From Odoribacter sp. UBA944 (lineage in GTDB: Bacteria > Bacteroidota > Bacteroidia > Bacteroidales > Marinifilaceae), in contig DBDA01000043.1 of the NCBI GenBank assembly GCA_002293375.1, positions 1,075 to 23,644 of the forward strand: a stretch of DNA of 22,570 nucleotides. The letters run 5' to 3'. The translations under genes were made by a program, and so were the position numbers. This document shows, piece after piece, positions 6,501 to 12,762 of this stretch. The first letter of the stretch is position 1; each line of letters starts with the position of its first letter. Under the pieces are notes generated by a model. It saw only the letters and a list, made by a program, of their open reading frames with translations. It was not told where the DNA came from and searched no databases.

Positions 6501-7109
6501 CGGTACGACGGCGATTTAGAGATGATGGTGGTGAAAAATATCGGAAATCAGGAACAGGCAATGGATTACCTGAACTCCGTTTCGAAAAACAAAGAGATCT
6601 TCGAAATGCTGAGAGGTGTCAATTACCGGATGTTTGTCATCACGCCGGATAACAGGACCATCTTGCAGGAACACCAGAATGTAGAGGAGTACATGCAGTT
6701 CTTTTCCGTCAACTACCTCAGTAACCAAAGTGCGGAAATCGGCGTGGAAGAAGGGGATTTTGTTTACAAGACCAACCTGCCTCACAAATTCGTGCTCTTT
6801 TACCCCAATCAAGTGGACCCGTTCCGGTTGAAGGCGGGCTTTGACGAATTCAACCCGGCCGGATTGACCCTGAACAACTACAAATACGACGATACCCGGG
6901 ACATGTTGGTGGTTTCCGGTTTTGTGGACAAAGAAGAGGCGATGCGCTACTTCTACGCGGCAGTGGACAACCGGAGGCTGTTCAGGGATCTGAGAAATGC
7001 GGATTACCGGAATTTTATCATCACAGAAGGGAATCTGGATGTTTTGCGGAAAAAGGGAGAGATCGAGCAATACCTCCTCTTTTTCAAAAAATATTACTTA
7101 GACAATTAA
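3600..7109 (+). CDS. porW: PorW/SprE-type T9SS lipoprotein with TPR repeats, 1169 aa
   Basis: A lipoprotein of the type IX secretion system, needed in Porphyromonas (PorW) and Flavobacterium (SprE) for export of cargo across the outer membrane. The ATG at 3600 gives a signal peptide with lipobox LSGC (C19); the longer open frame upstream only overlaps mrp and starts with arginines. The early TRYNVYFNGNEAL motif is diagnostic. Helical TPR-like repeats fill roughly residues 60-420, then a charged, probably coiled segment to about 450, then a conserved block with GEWYFYNP (478-485) and LEDNWRR (about 504-510), then more TPR repeats to about 740. The C terminus holds three related ~105-115-residue units (792-907, 935-1040, 1062-1169). 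It sits 8 bp after mrp and 6 bp before tsaE. Confidence 0.92.
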   Translation: MRRIDCIWFIGLVLFLSGCSTKKNNLFTRQYHQLTTRYNVYFNGNEALKGGVEKMERNHREDYTNLLPVFVSNDERTRALCQSDMNYAIEKAVKAIDEHSITVKPKRRRNKDSKSYENFRKQKEFNDQIAKCYLLLGKAYFYNRKYTMAGNTFRYIQRQYPEDETLQTEVQLWLFRNLSEQERYEEAAPLMPLLESAKLDRKQREMYAASKTDFYIRQQQYGAAIPAVETLIRECKSLKRKPRYQFLLSQLYLKEGQDALAAGMLKKTVRFNFDYEMVFNAKINMALAYREGDGSVKKRLNKMLKDAKNEDFQDRIYYALASIEEKEGEQEKAIDYYWKSVRSSVDNDNQKSLSFLKLGEYYYGKREYIPAQSCYDSCLFFMDSRIDGYEPLKERVTDLTELVTNLNVIQRQDSLQRVAQLPETERKALIDEKIRKVQEEEEQAKEAEQLAMQERSFFMRNDMLGQRTPYNVQNSGGGEWYFYNPVTISLGENEFKRKWGRRKLEDNWRRQNKAMVDPKETDLLVVEGGEQEEGITDTKNAAYYLQDLPLTEEKMEASRKMVETAYYNAGEIYLYKFDDPEKALACFQEFIRRYPESANIVSAYYLAYESAGQAGKPAVAGRYKEELLWKFPESDLAKGLQDPAYFQKLDSDLEAVNRMYEEAYGYYRDDYYPQALALSEEILRKYPENKLRPNVLLLRAMCMVNLRPENEARAALLEVVESGPNREILSVVNGILTSMDVGEQPVLYTDANMSDARSLRSTRNWQFDREEQPSGREEEKESPYRLNKEQEHYVAILLPDSLKTMQNLQIQGRLAFINAGEQVAQGTKYEVKKETWWYKTDALEIGPFKNAEQALDYVNRVGTDKTLLKNFRGRTYRLFAIGAENLPVLKRMRDVEKYVDFFIENYFTDKAQGEIISGRQGATAHLFNFDADERHDFVLLLPFRRVNMNRIADQVRQLDPAFGISRERYDGDLEMMVVKNIGNQEQAMDYLNSVSKNKEIFEMLRGVNYRMFVITPDNRTILQEHQNVEEYMQFFSVNYLSNQSAEIGVEEGDFVYKTNLPHKFVLFYPNQVDPFRLKAGFDEFNPAGLTLNNYKYDDTRDMLVVSGFVDKEEAMRYFYAAVDNRRLFRDLRNADYRNFIITEGNLDVLRKKGEIEQYLLFFKKYYLDN

Positions 7110-7115
7110 CAACTT

Positions 7116-7541
7116 GTGAAGTGGGTCATTGAAAATACCGGCCGGTTGGAAGAGGTAGCGGCGCGTTTTCTGGCATACACAGAAGGCAAAACACTTTTTG
7201 CCCTCTATGGGCAGATGGGGGTCGGCAAGACCACTTTTGTCAAGGCGGTAGTCCGGGCCCTGGGGGGGACGGACGATGTCAGTTCGCCGACTTTTTCCCT
7301 CGTGAACGAGTACCACATTCCCGGAGAGGGGGTGTTGTACCACTTTGATTTCTACCGGATCCGGGAGGTGACCGAGGCGTTAGACTTTGGGTACGAGGAG
7401 TATTTCTTCAGCGGAAACCCCTGTTACATCGAGTGGCCGGAAAAAATCGAAGAGTTGCTGCCGCCGGATACGGTTTGTTGCTACTTTCGGGAACTTCCGG
7501 ACGGTAAACGGGAATTGGAGGTAGAATTTCCGGCCCTGTAA
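7116..7541 (+). CDS. tsaE: tRNA threonylcarbamoyladenosine biosynthesis ATPase TsaE, 141 aa
   Basis: TsaE is the ATPase that drives turnover of the TsaB-TsaD complex making t6A at position 37 of ANN-decoding tRNAs, in the cytoplasm. The Walker A motif GQMGVGKTT is at about residues 32-40, followed by SSPTFSLVNEY, the family signature HFDFYRI and EWPEKI. Length is normal for the family. The start is a GTG at 7116 (VKWVIENTGR when read literally), only six bases after the porW-like stop; no ATG lies upstream in a suitable place. It sits between two T9SS-related lipoprotein genes, in the same orientation, and is probably co-transcribed with them for reasons of operon history rather than shared function. 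Confidence 0.95.
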   Translation: MKWVIENTGRLEEVAARFLAYTEGKTLFALYGQMGVGKTTFVKAVVRALGGTDDVSSPTFSLVNEYHIPGEGVLYHFDFYRIREVTEALDFGYEEYFFSGNPCYIEWPEKIEELLPPDTVCCYFRELPDGKRELEVEFPAL

Positions 7542-7558
7542 ACGTAATAGAGAAACGT

Positions 7559-9919
7559 ATGAGAATCACATTGTTTGTGCTGTCCGTCTGCTTGTTGGGA
7601 ACCTCCTGTTCCTACCGTTACTACACCAAGCGGGGAGAGCGTCTGTACGAATCCGGAAGGGTCTACAAGTCGACAAATGCTTACGGAAAAGCGTTCAACA
7701 AGACCAAGCGGCCGGAACTCCGGAGCCGGGCTGCTCTGGCGGCCGGACAGGCGTGCGAAGGGATCAACAAAATACCGGAAGCATACGGATGGTACCGGCG
7801 GATGTCGCAGGCCGACAGAGAGTCGGGGGAACCTTTGCTGAAAATGGCGGAGATGAAACTCCGGAGCGGAGAGTACGAAGAAGCATTGGAAAATTACCGG
7901 AAATTCAACGACCTGTTCCCGGATGATGAACGGGGAACAAACGGGATCTCCAATACGGAGTTGTTGCAAAAGGAGAGCGACCCTTCCATCCGATACGAAG
8001 TAGAGATACAAAGGGAGTTAAACAGCCGCAACAGCGACTTCGGGCCGGTGTTCGATCCTTCTGCCGATCAGGTGCTCTACTTCACCTCCGCCCGGAAGAT
8101 GGAGAACCGGAAACGGGGCAAAACCAGCCCCGTAACGGGTGATTTCTATGCCCATATTTACAAAACGGAATTTACCCAAGAGATTCAGAGGAGGGATAAA
8201 AAAGGGGTGATCAAAACCCAGCGTTTTCCGGAGCCGCGCTGGCTGAAGCCGGAGATGTTGCGGGATTCCATCGCTTCCAACCGGGACGATGGAGGGCTCT
8301 GTTTTACGCCGGACGGAAGTTCCCTCTATTTTACCTCGTCCCGCTCCATCAACCTGCGCAGCGAGGGGACCCGAATTTACAAGGCCGGCAAGGAACAGGA
8401 CGAATACACTGGAGAAGAGAAATGGAACAGACTCTCCAAATCCGGCATCTGTGGGGATACCGTTTCCGTAGGACATCCGGCCGTTACACCCGACGGTTCG
8501 CGGCTCTACTTTGTTTCCGACCGGATCCCCGGAGGAATGGGTGGACGGGACATCTGGTACGTGGAAGGGGCGGATGGCCGGTGGGGAGAGCCGCAGAATG
8601 CGGGAGACCTGGTCAATACGGAAGGAGATGAACTCTTTCCCTCCGTCCGGGAAAACGGGGAACTTTACTTTGCCTCGAACGGGCACGCAGGCCTGGGTGG
8701 TTTAGACCTGTATAAAATTACGGAGGAGGAAGGGGTGAAAAGACGGGTACATCTGCCGCCTCCCCTGAACTCCTATGCGGACGATTTCGGGATCACCTTC
8801 CGCACCGGCCGGGACGAGGGATTTTTCAGCTCTACCCGGGGAGGGCGTACGGATGATATTTACCATTTTGCCTACATTCCCCAGAAACTGAAGGTACGCC
8901 TCCTGGTGATCAATAAAATCACAGAACTGCCGGTAGAGCGGGTAGAGATAGCCATTACGGCGGACGACGGAAGTACCGCCATGCTGGAAACAGACACCGC
9001 GGGAAGGGCGGAGATGGAGATGGAACCCCAGCGGGAGTATCTCTTTGCGGTGACTCATCCGCGTTACCTGGTCGGGAAAACCGAAGTGTCCACCTACCGG
9101 GAGCGAGGGGACCGTATGTACGAAGAGATTATAGAACTGCAACCCATTGAAAGACCGATCGTCATTCCGAACATCTATTTTGACCTGGGAAAATGGGATC
9201 TCCGCCAGGATGCGATGGATAATCTGCAAGAGTTGTTGACCATCCTGAAAGACAATCCCAACATTACCATTGAATTATCGGCGCATACCGATATGATCGG
9301 GGACGACCGTTCCAACCGGGAGCTTTCGGAAAAGAGGGCCAACGCTGTGGTGGATTACCTGATCGATCAAGGGGTGAATTGGGACCGGTTGCAGGCAAAG
9401 GGATACGGTGAATCGCAACCCCGGCGGATCGACGAAAAAGCCGCCAAGGAGTCCGGTTTCCTGAAACCGGGGGATGTATTGACGGAAGCCTACATCAATC
9501 GCTTGCGGGGGGATGCCCGGGAGACAGCCCTGCAACTGAACCGGCGTATTGAGTTCAAGGTATTGAATACCAATTACCGTCCGGGACCGAACTCTAAAGT
9601 ACGTCCCGCACGGTCTGCAGCGGTTTCCGGCAACGGGACGCAGACAGCGGGCCAAACCGGGGTATCGCCGGCCGGCCGCTTACAGATCCGGGAACTGAAA
9701 GATGTCAAAGGCCATTTCTTTACGTTGCAATTGGGGGTATTCCGAAAAAAACCGACGATTATTGACCGCTTCAAAGTGGTGTTTACGGAACCGGCCGGCA
9801 ACGGAACGCTCCGGTACACAACGGGTATTTACGATACCCGGGAAGAGGCGGCCGCTGCCGCCGGAGAATTGAAAGCGCAAGGAGTTGATTGTTTTATCAA
9901 AGAGTATACGAACAGATGA
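7559..9919 (+). CDS. PorE-like lipoprotein: TPR, beta-propeller, carboxypeptidase-regulatory-like, OmpA and SPOR-like domains, 786 aa
   Basis: An outer-membrane-associated lipoprotein that should tether a machine to peptidoglycan. Signal peptide with lipobox GTSC (C17); TPR-like helices about 20-140; PD40/WD40-like propeller about 158-440 with repeats such as VLYFTSAR, SLYFTSSR and RLYFVSDR; a carboxypeptidase-regulatory-like sandwich about 443-525; an OmpA_C domain about 535-669 with IYFDLGKWDL, HTD and the RANAVVDYL arginine used for peptidoglycan contact, ending NRRIEF; a proline/glycine-rich linker; and a C-terminal SPOR-like domain (about 717-786, FFTLQLGVF...DCFIKEY). TPR-propeller-CRD-OmpA is the order known for the T9SS protein PorE of Porphyromonas. 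Paralogs with the same order exist, so PorE itself is likely but unproven; location near porW supports it. Confidence 0.88.
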   Translation: MRITLFVLSVCLLGTSCSYRYYTKRGERLYESGRVYKSTNAYGKAFNKTKRPELRSRAALAAGQACEGINKIPEAYGWYRRMSQADRESGEPLLKMAEMKLRSGEYEEALENYRKFNDLFPDDERGTNGISNTELLQKESDPSIRYEVEIQRELNSRNSDFGPVFDPSADQVLYFTSARKMENRKRGKTSPVTGDFYAHIYKTEFTQEIQRRDKKGVIKTQRFPEPRWLKPEMLRDSIASNRDDGGLCFTPDGSSLYFTSSRSINLRSEGTRIYKAGKEQDEYTGEEKWNRLSKSGICGDTVSVGHPAVTPDGSRLYFVSDRIPGGMGGRDIWYVEGADGRWGEPQNAGDLVNTEGDELFPSVRENGELYFASNGHAGLGGLDLYKITEEEGVKRRVHLPPPLNSYADDFGITFRTGRDEGFFSSTRGGRTDDIYHFAYIPQKLKVRLLVINKITELPVERVEIAITADDGSTAMLETDTAGRAEMEMEPQREYLFAVTHPRYLVGKTEVSTYRERGDRMYEEIIELQPIERPIVIPNIYFDLGKWDLRQDAMDNLQELLTILKDNPNITIELSAHTDMIGDDRSNRELSEKRANAVVDYLIDQGVNWDRLQAKGYGESQPRRIDEKAAKESGFLKPGDVLTEAYINRLRGDARETALQLNRRIEFKVLNTNYRPGPNSKVRPARSAAVSGNGTQTAGQTGVSPAGRLQIRELKDVKGHFFTLQLGVFRKKPTIIDRFKVVFTEPAGNGTLRYTTGIYDTREEAAAAAGELKAQGVDCFIKEYTNR

Positions 9920-9948
9920 TAGACAAGTATAACGAGAACACACAACGT

Positions 9949-10479
9949 ATGAGAAAAATTCTTATAGCGATCGCTTTTTTTATTGCAGCCGGGACGACGC
10001 AAGCCCAGCATATGGATCTCCCCGGTTTCCGGGTAACTTTTCCGGATACCGGGTGTGAAGTTCAGAAGAGAGAGAAAGAAGTGAATGTGCCTGTACTGGG
10101 AAAAACGGCGGCAACCTCCTGGATCATGTACCGGCAAGAGGCGGAAAAACCTTTTCTCTATCTGGTCTCTTTTACCCGGTTCCCTGAAATACTGGCCAAC
10201 TATTTGTCCATGGATCCCAAGAGCCTGAATACGCTGTTGCGTACTTGTCTGGAAGCTTCAGCTTCCAATTTCGGAGGAACGGACTTTACGTTTAAAGAGT
10301 TCTCCCACAACGGATACGAAGGTTTGGAGGCTACCTGTAAGATCAGTAATGGCGGTGGGGATTTGAAAGGACGGGTTTTCAAGTCCGGTACTATTATTTA
10401 TGTGATTTGCGGTGGTGGTGCTCCTATCGATCTTTCTGAAACCGATAAATTCCTGGCCTCTTTTCAATTTAAAAAGTAA
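9949..10479 (+). CDS. small exported protein of unknown function, 176 aa
   Basis: The ATG at 9949 gives a clean Sec signal peptide (MRKILIAIAFFIAAGTTQAQ) ending in an AxA-like cleavage site. A longer open frame beginning at 9889 overlaps the previous gene and puts the signal peptide internally, so it is rejected. The mature part is about 155 residues, probably alpha/beta, with motifs FRVTFPDTG, GYEGLEATCKI, GRVFKSGTIIYVIC and a closing DKFLASFQF. That pattern resembles small periplasmic proteins with a PsbP/DcrB-like fold, but this is only an impression. It starts 29 bp after the PorE-like gene in the same direction, with the same AACGTATG start context, and is followed by a terminator, so it is likely the last gene of the operon. 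Confidence 0.85.
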   Translation: MRKILIAIAFFIAAGTTQAQHMDLPGFRVTFPDTGCEVQKREKEVNVPVLGKTAATSWIMYRQEAEKPFLYLVSFTRFPEILANYLSMDPKSLNTLLRTCLEASASNFGGTDFTFKEFSHNGYEGLEATCKISNGGGDLKGRVFKSGTIIYVICGGGAPIDLSETDKFLASFQFKK

Positions 10480-10545
10480 GAGGCTATTTGAATTGCGTGG
10501 GCGAGACCACATAAGGCTGTAAAAACTGCAAGATCGCAAGATTTC

Positions 10546-10567
10546 AAAAAAAGAGGCCTCTTTTTTT
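10546..10567. terminator. palindromic terminator, probably bidirectional
   Basis: Seven A, then GAGGCCTC, then seven T make a perfect 22-bp palindrome. In RNA the GGCC centre would be the loop of a stem ending in a U tract. It follows the gene at 9949-10479 by 66 bp and closes that operon before the HU promoter. Confidence 0.75.
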
Positions 10568-10587
10568 CTTTGTTTAAGGAAAACCGC

Positions 10588-10595
10588 TATATTTG
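10588..10595 (+). promoter_or_regulatory. candidate -7 box (TATATTTG) for HU
   Basis: TATATTTG fits TAnnTTTG and lies about 55 bases before the HU start. A TTTG at 10569-10572 is only 15 bases upstream of it, shorter than the usual 19-21, so the -33 element is doubtful. The leader between box and ATG is very AT-rich. Confidence 0.55.
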
Positions 10596-10650
10596 CAAAC
10601 TGAAAACGAGATGATTTTAATAAATTATTGAATATTAAATATTTAGAAAA

Positions 10651-10938
10651 ATGACGAAAGCGGATATTGTTAACGAGATTTCGAAGACAACCGGAATTGA
10701 GAAAGTGGCCGTACAGGCTACTGTAGAAGCTTTTATGGAATCGATCAAAAATTCCGTAGTTTGTGGAGAGAACGTGTACCTGAGAGGGTTTGGTAGTTTT
10801 GTAGTGAAGAAAAGAGCAGAGAAGACCGCCCGGAATATCTCCAAGAATGTAACGATTAAAATACCGGAACACTTCATCCCCTCTTTTAAACCTTCCAAGA
10901 GTTTTGTCGGAGATGTTAAATGTAAGGTAAAAAAATAA
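10651..10938 (+). CDS. HU/IHF-family DNA-binding protein, 95 aa
   Basis: A small nucleoid-associated protein that bends DNA as a dimer. The family fold is clear: helical N-terminal half (MTKADIVNEISKTTGIEK), then VYLRGFGSFVVKKR, the flexible arm, and IPSFKPSKSF. At the tip of the arm the usual RNP is RNI (TARNISKNVTIKIP), so the intercalating proline is missing; I recall the same ARNISKN sequence in other Bacteroidetes HU proteins next to rng. The start has an A-rich context (TTTAGAAAAATG), typical of the phylum. A mini-gene with a Shine-Dalgarno follows 14 bp after the stop, then RNase G. Confidence 0.95.
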   Translation: MTKADIVNEISKTTGIEKVAVQATVEAFMESIKNSVVCGENVYLRGFGSFVVKKRAEKTARNISKNVTIKIPEHFIPSFKPSKSFVGDVKCKVKK

Positions 10939-10940
10939 GA

Positions 10941-10946
10941 AAGGAG
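10941..10946 (+). promoter_or_regulatory. strong Shine-Dalgarno (AAGGAG) for the mini-gene
   Basis: AAGGAG ends six bases before the ATG at 10953, an ideal spacing. Other starts in this window lack such a site and show A-rich upstream sequence, as expected for Bacteroidetes, whose 30S subunit hides the anti-Shine-Dalgarno. Confidence 0.8.
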
Positions 10947-10952
10947 TAGATT

Positions 10953-11042
10953 ATGCCAAGCGGAAAAAAAAGGAAAAGACATAAAATGGCTACTCACAAA
11001 CGGAAAAAAAGACTGAGAAAAAATCGTCATAAAAAGAAATAG
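10953..11042 (+). CDS. 29-aa very basic protein, AURKAIP1/COX24 (mS38)-like, probable ribosomal protein
   Basis: The product MPSGKKRKRHKMATHKRKKR + LRKNRHKKK has 17 Lys/Arg and 3 His among 29 residues. It resembles the short C-terminal domain of the mitochondrial small-subunit protein mS38 (AURKAIP1/COX24), and I recall near-identical mini-proteins conserved between HU and rng in Bacteroidetes. Extreme basicity and size suit an rRNA-bound ribosomal protein; that is inferred. The start is fixed by an AAGGAG six bases upstream. It lies 14 bp after HU, and a 12-bp hairpin follows before rng. It is below the usual length cut-off of gene finders and is easily missed. Confidence 0.85.
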   Translation: MPSGKKRKRHKMATHKRKKRLRKNRHKKK

Positions 11043-11063
11043 TTTAAGTTTGTGAGTCAAAGG

Positions 11064-11096
11064 ATAAACCTAAAGGACGTTGTTCTTTAGGTTTAT
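11064..11096 (+). terminator. 12-bp hairpin between the mini-gene and rng (terminator or attenuator)
   Basis: ATAAACCTAAAG at 11064-11075 pairs perfectly with CTTTAGGTTTAT at 11085-11096 across a nine-base loop (GACGTTGTT). The downstream bases (TTAGTTAG) are only weakly T-rich, so termination may be partial. The structure ends 29 bases before the rng start, where it could limit rng read-through or act as an RNase target. Confidence 0.65.
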
Positions 11097-11125
11097 TTAG
11101 TTAGTAAAATGGGAAGATATTTACC

Positions 11126-12673
11126 ATGAATACCGAGTTAGTAATTGATGTCAGGACCGATGAGATCATCATTGCGTTGCTGCGGGAGAAGAAGTTGGTT
11201 GAATTGACGAAAGAGAAAACGAGCGTTCAATTCGCCGTGGGGGATATATACTTGGGAAAAGTGAAGAAGATCATGCCCGGGTTGAATGCTGCTTTTGTGA
11301 ATGTGGGGTACGAGAAAGATGCTTTTCTCCATTATCTGGACCTGAGCCCGCAATTTCATTCGTTGGACAGCTACATCAAGCAGTGCATTGCACGCAAGGG
11401 GTTGCCGGTAGCCAAGCTGAAACTGGAACCGGAGATCAACAAGGTCGGGAAAATCTCCGACATCTTGACGACGGGACAGTGGGTAGCGGTGCAGGTGGCT
11501 AAGGAGCCGATCTCCACCAAAGGGCCGCGGCTCACTTCGGAGTTGAGTATTGCGGGGCGTAACTTAGTCCTGATACCTTTTTCGGAGAAAGTTTCTGTCT
11601 CCCAAAAGATCAAATCTCCGGAGGAACGTAAGCGGCTGAAGCGGTTGATCGAGAGTATCCGTCCGAAAAATTACGGAGTAATCGTCCGGACTGTCGCCGA
11701 AAGTAAAAAGGTAGCGCAGTTCGACAGTGAGTTGAAAGAGTTGGTAGAGCGTTTTGAAACGGCTTTTAAGCACCTCCGGGACATAGAGCCTCCCAAATTG
11801 ATCTTGGGAGAGATTGACCGGACCAGCGCTTTTTTGCGGGATATTTTAAATCCCTCTTTTGAGCATATCTATGTAAACGATATCGGGTTGTGCAAGGAGA
11901 TCAGGCATTTCCTCAGCACCATTGCGCCCGAAAAAGAAAATATTGTCAAATATGTCTCTCCGGAAATTCCGATTTTGGACCATTTTGGTGTGGACAAACA
12001 AATCAAATCCTCCTTGGGTAAGAATGTATCGTTCAAAAACGGCGCCTACCTGATCATTGAACACACGGAAGCGTTCCATGTGATCGATGTAAACAGCGGT
12101 AACCGGGCCAAGCTCGGAGACAATCAGGAGTCAAATGCGCTGGAAGTGAACCTGGCGGCGGCGGAAGAGGTAGCCCGACAGTTGCAGTTGCGGGATATGG
12201 GCGGAATTATCGTGATCGACTTTATCGATATGCAGCAGGCGGAAAACCGGCAGAAGGTATACGATAAAATGAAAGAGTGCATGGAGATCGACCGGGCCAA
12301 GCACACCATCCTGCCGTTGAGTAAATTCGGCCTGATGCAGATCACCCGCCAGCGGGTGCGTCCAGAGATGTCCGTTGACACCATGGAGGTTTGCCCGGTC
12401 TGTCGCGGAACCGGAAAATCGGAAGCAGCCATTCTGGTGATCGATAAGATCGAGAACCAGTTGGAGCACCTGATCAGCGAAAAGCGGTGCAAAGAGATCG
12501 TCTTGAAGGTGCATCCGTTTGTAGGAGCCTACCTGAAAAAAGGGTGGATATCCCTCCGTACCAAATGGATGTTCCGTTACCGGGTTTCGTTGCGTATTGT
12601 GGAGGTCTCTTCCTACTACATCTACGAATTTCATTTTTTCAATCGCTTCAACCGGGAGATCGAAGACAAATGA
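11126..12673 (+). CDS. rng: ribonuclease G (RNase E/G family), 515 aa
   Basis: An endoribonuclease that matures rRNA and cleaves mRNA at AU-rich single-stranded sites in the cytoplasm. The N-terminal S1 domain (about 38-120, GDIYLGKVKKIMPGLNAAFV) is followed by the RNase H-like and DNase I-like core. The two magnesium-binding aspartates are at about D321 (HVIDVNSG) and D365 (IVIDFIDM), and the zinc-link cysteines at C423 and C426 (CPVCRGTG). Length fits RNase G, without the long scaffold tail of RNase E. The start ATG gives MNTELVIDV, the family's usual N terminus. It follows HU and the basic mini-gene, an arrangement common in Bacteroidetes. Confidence 0.96.
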   Translation: MNTELVIDVRTDEIIIALLREKKLVELTKEKTSVQFAVGDIYLGKVKKIMPGLNAAFVNVGYEKDAFLHYLDLSPQFHSLDSYIKQCIARKGLPVAKLKLEPEINKVGKISDILTTGQWVAVQVAKEPISTKGPRLTSELSIAGRNLVLIPFSEKVSVSQKIKSPEERKRLKRLIESIRPKNYGVIVRTVAESKKVAQFDSELKELVERFETAFKHLRDIEPPKLILGEIDRTSAFLRDILNPSFEHIYVNDIGLCKEIRHFLSTIAPEKENIVKYVSPEIPILDHFGVDKQIKSSLGKNVSFKNGAYLIIEHTEAFHVIDVNSGNRAKLGDNQESNALEVNLAAAEEVARQLQLRDMGGIIVIDFIDMQQAENRQKVYDKMKECMEIDRAKHTILPLSKFGLMQITRQRVRPEMSVDTMEVCPVCRGTGKSEAAILVIDKIENQLEHLISEKRCKEIVLKVHPFVGAYLKKGWISLRTKWMFRYRVSLRIVEVSSYYIYEFHFFNRFNREIEDK

Positions 12674-12713
12674 GTTTTAAGTGCCTTCAAACATCATTTT
12701 CGTCTAAAAAGAG

Positions 12714-12721
12714 TATCTTTG
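12714..12721 (+). promoter_or_regulatory. candidate -7 box (TATCTTTG) for the dsbD-like gene
   Basis: TATCTTTG fits the Bacteroidetes -7 consensus and lies 41 bases before the ATG at 12763, in the 89-bp gap after rng. No clear -33 TTTG is present at the right distance. Confidence 0.5.
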
Positions 12722-12762
12722 TGGAGTCATTTCATTAATTACTAACCTTCAGTGACATATTT

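Noticed and set aside
9889..9948. Longer start for the exported protein at 9949
   Set aside because: It overlaps the PorE-like gene and places the signal peptide 20 residues inside the protein.
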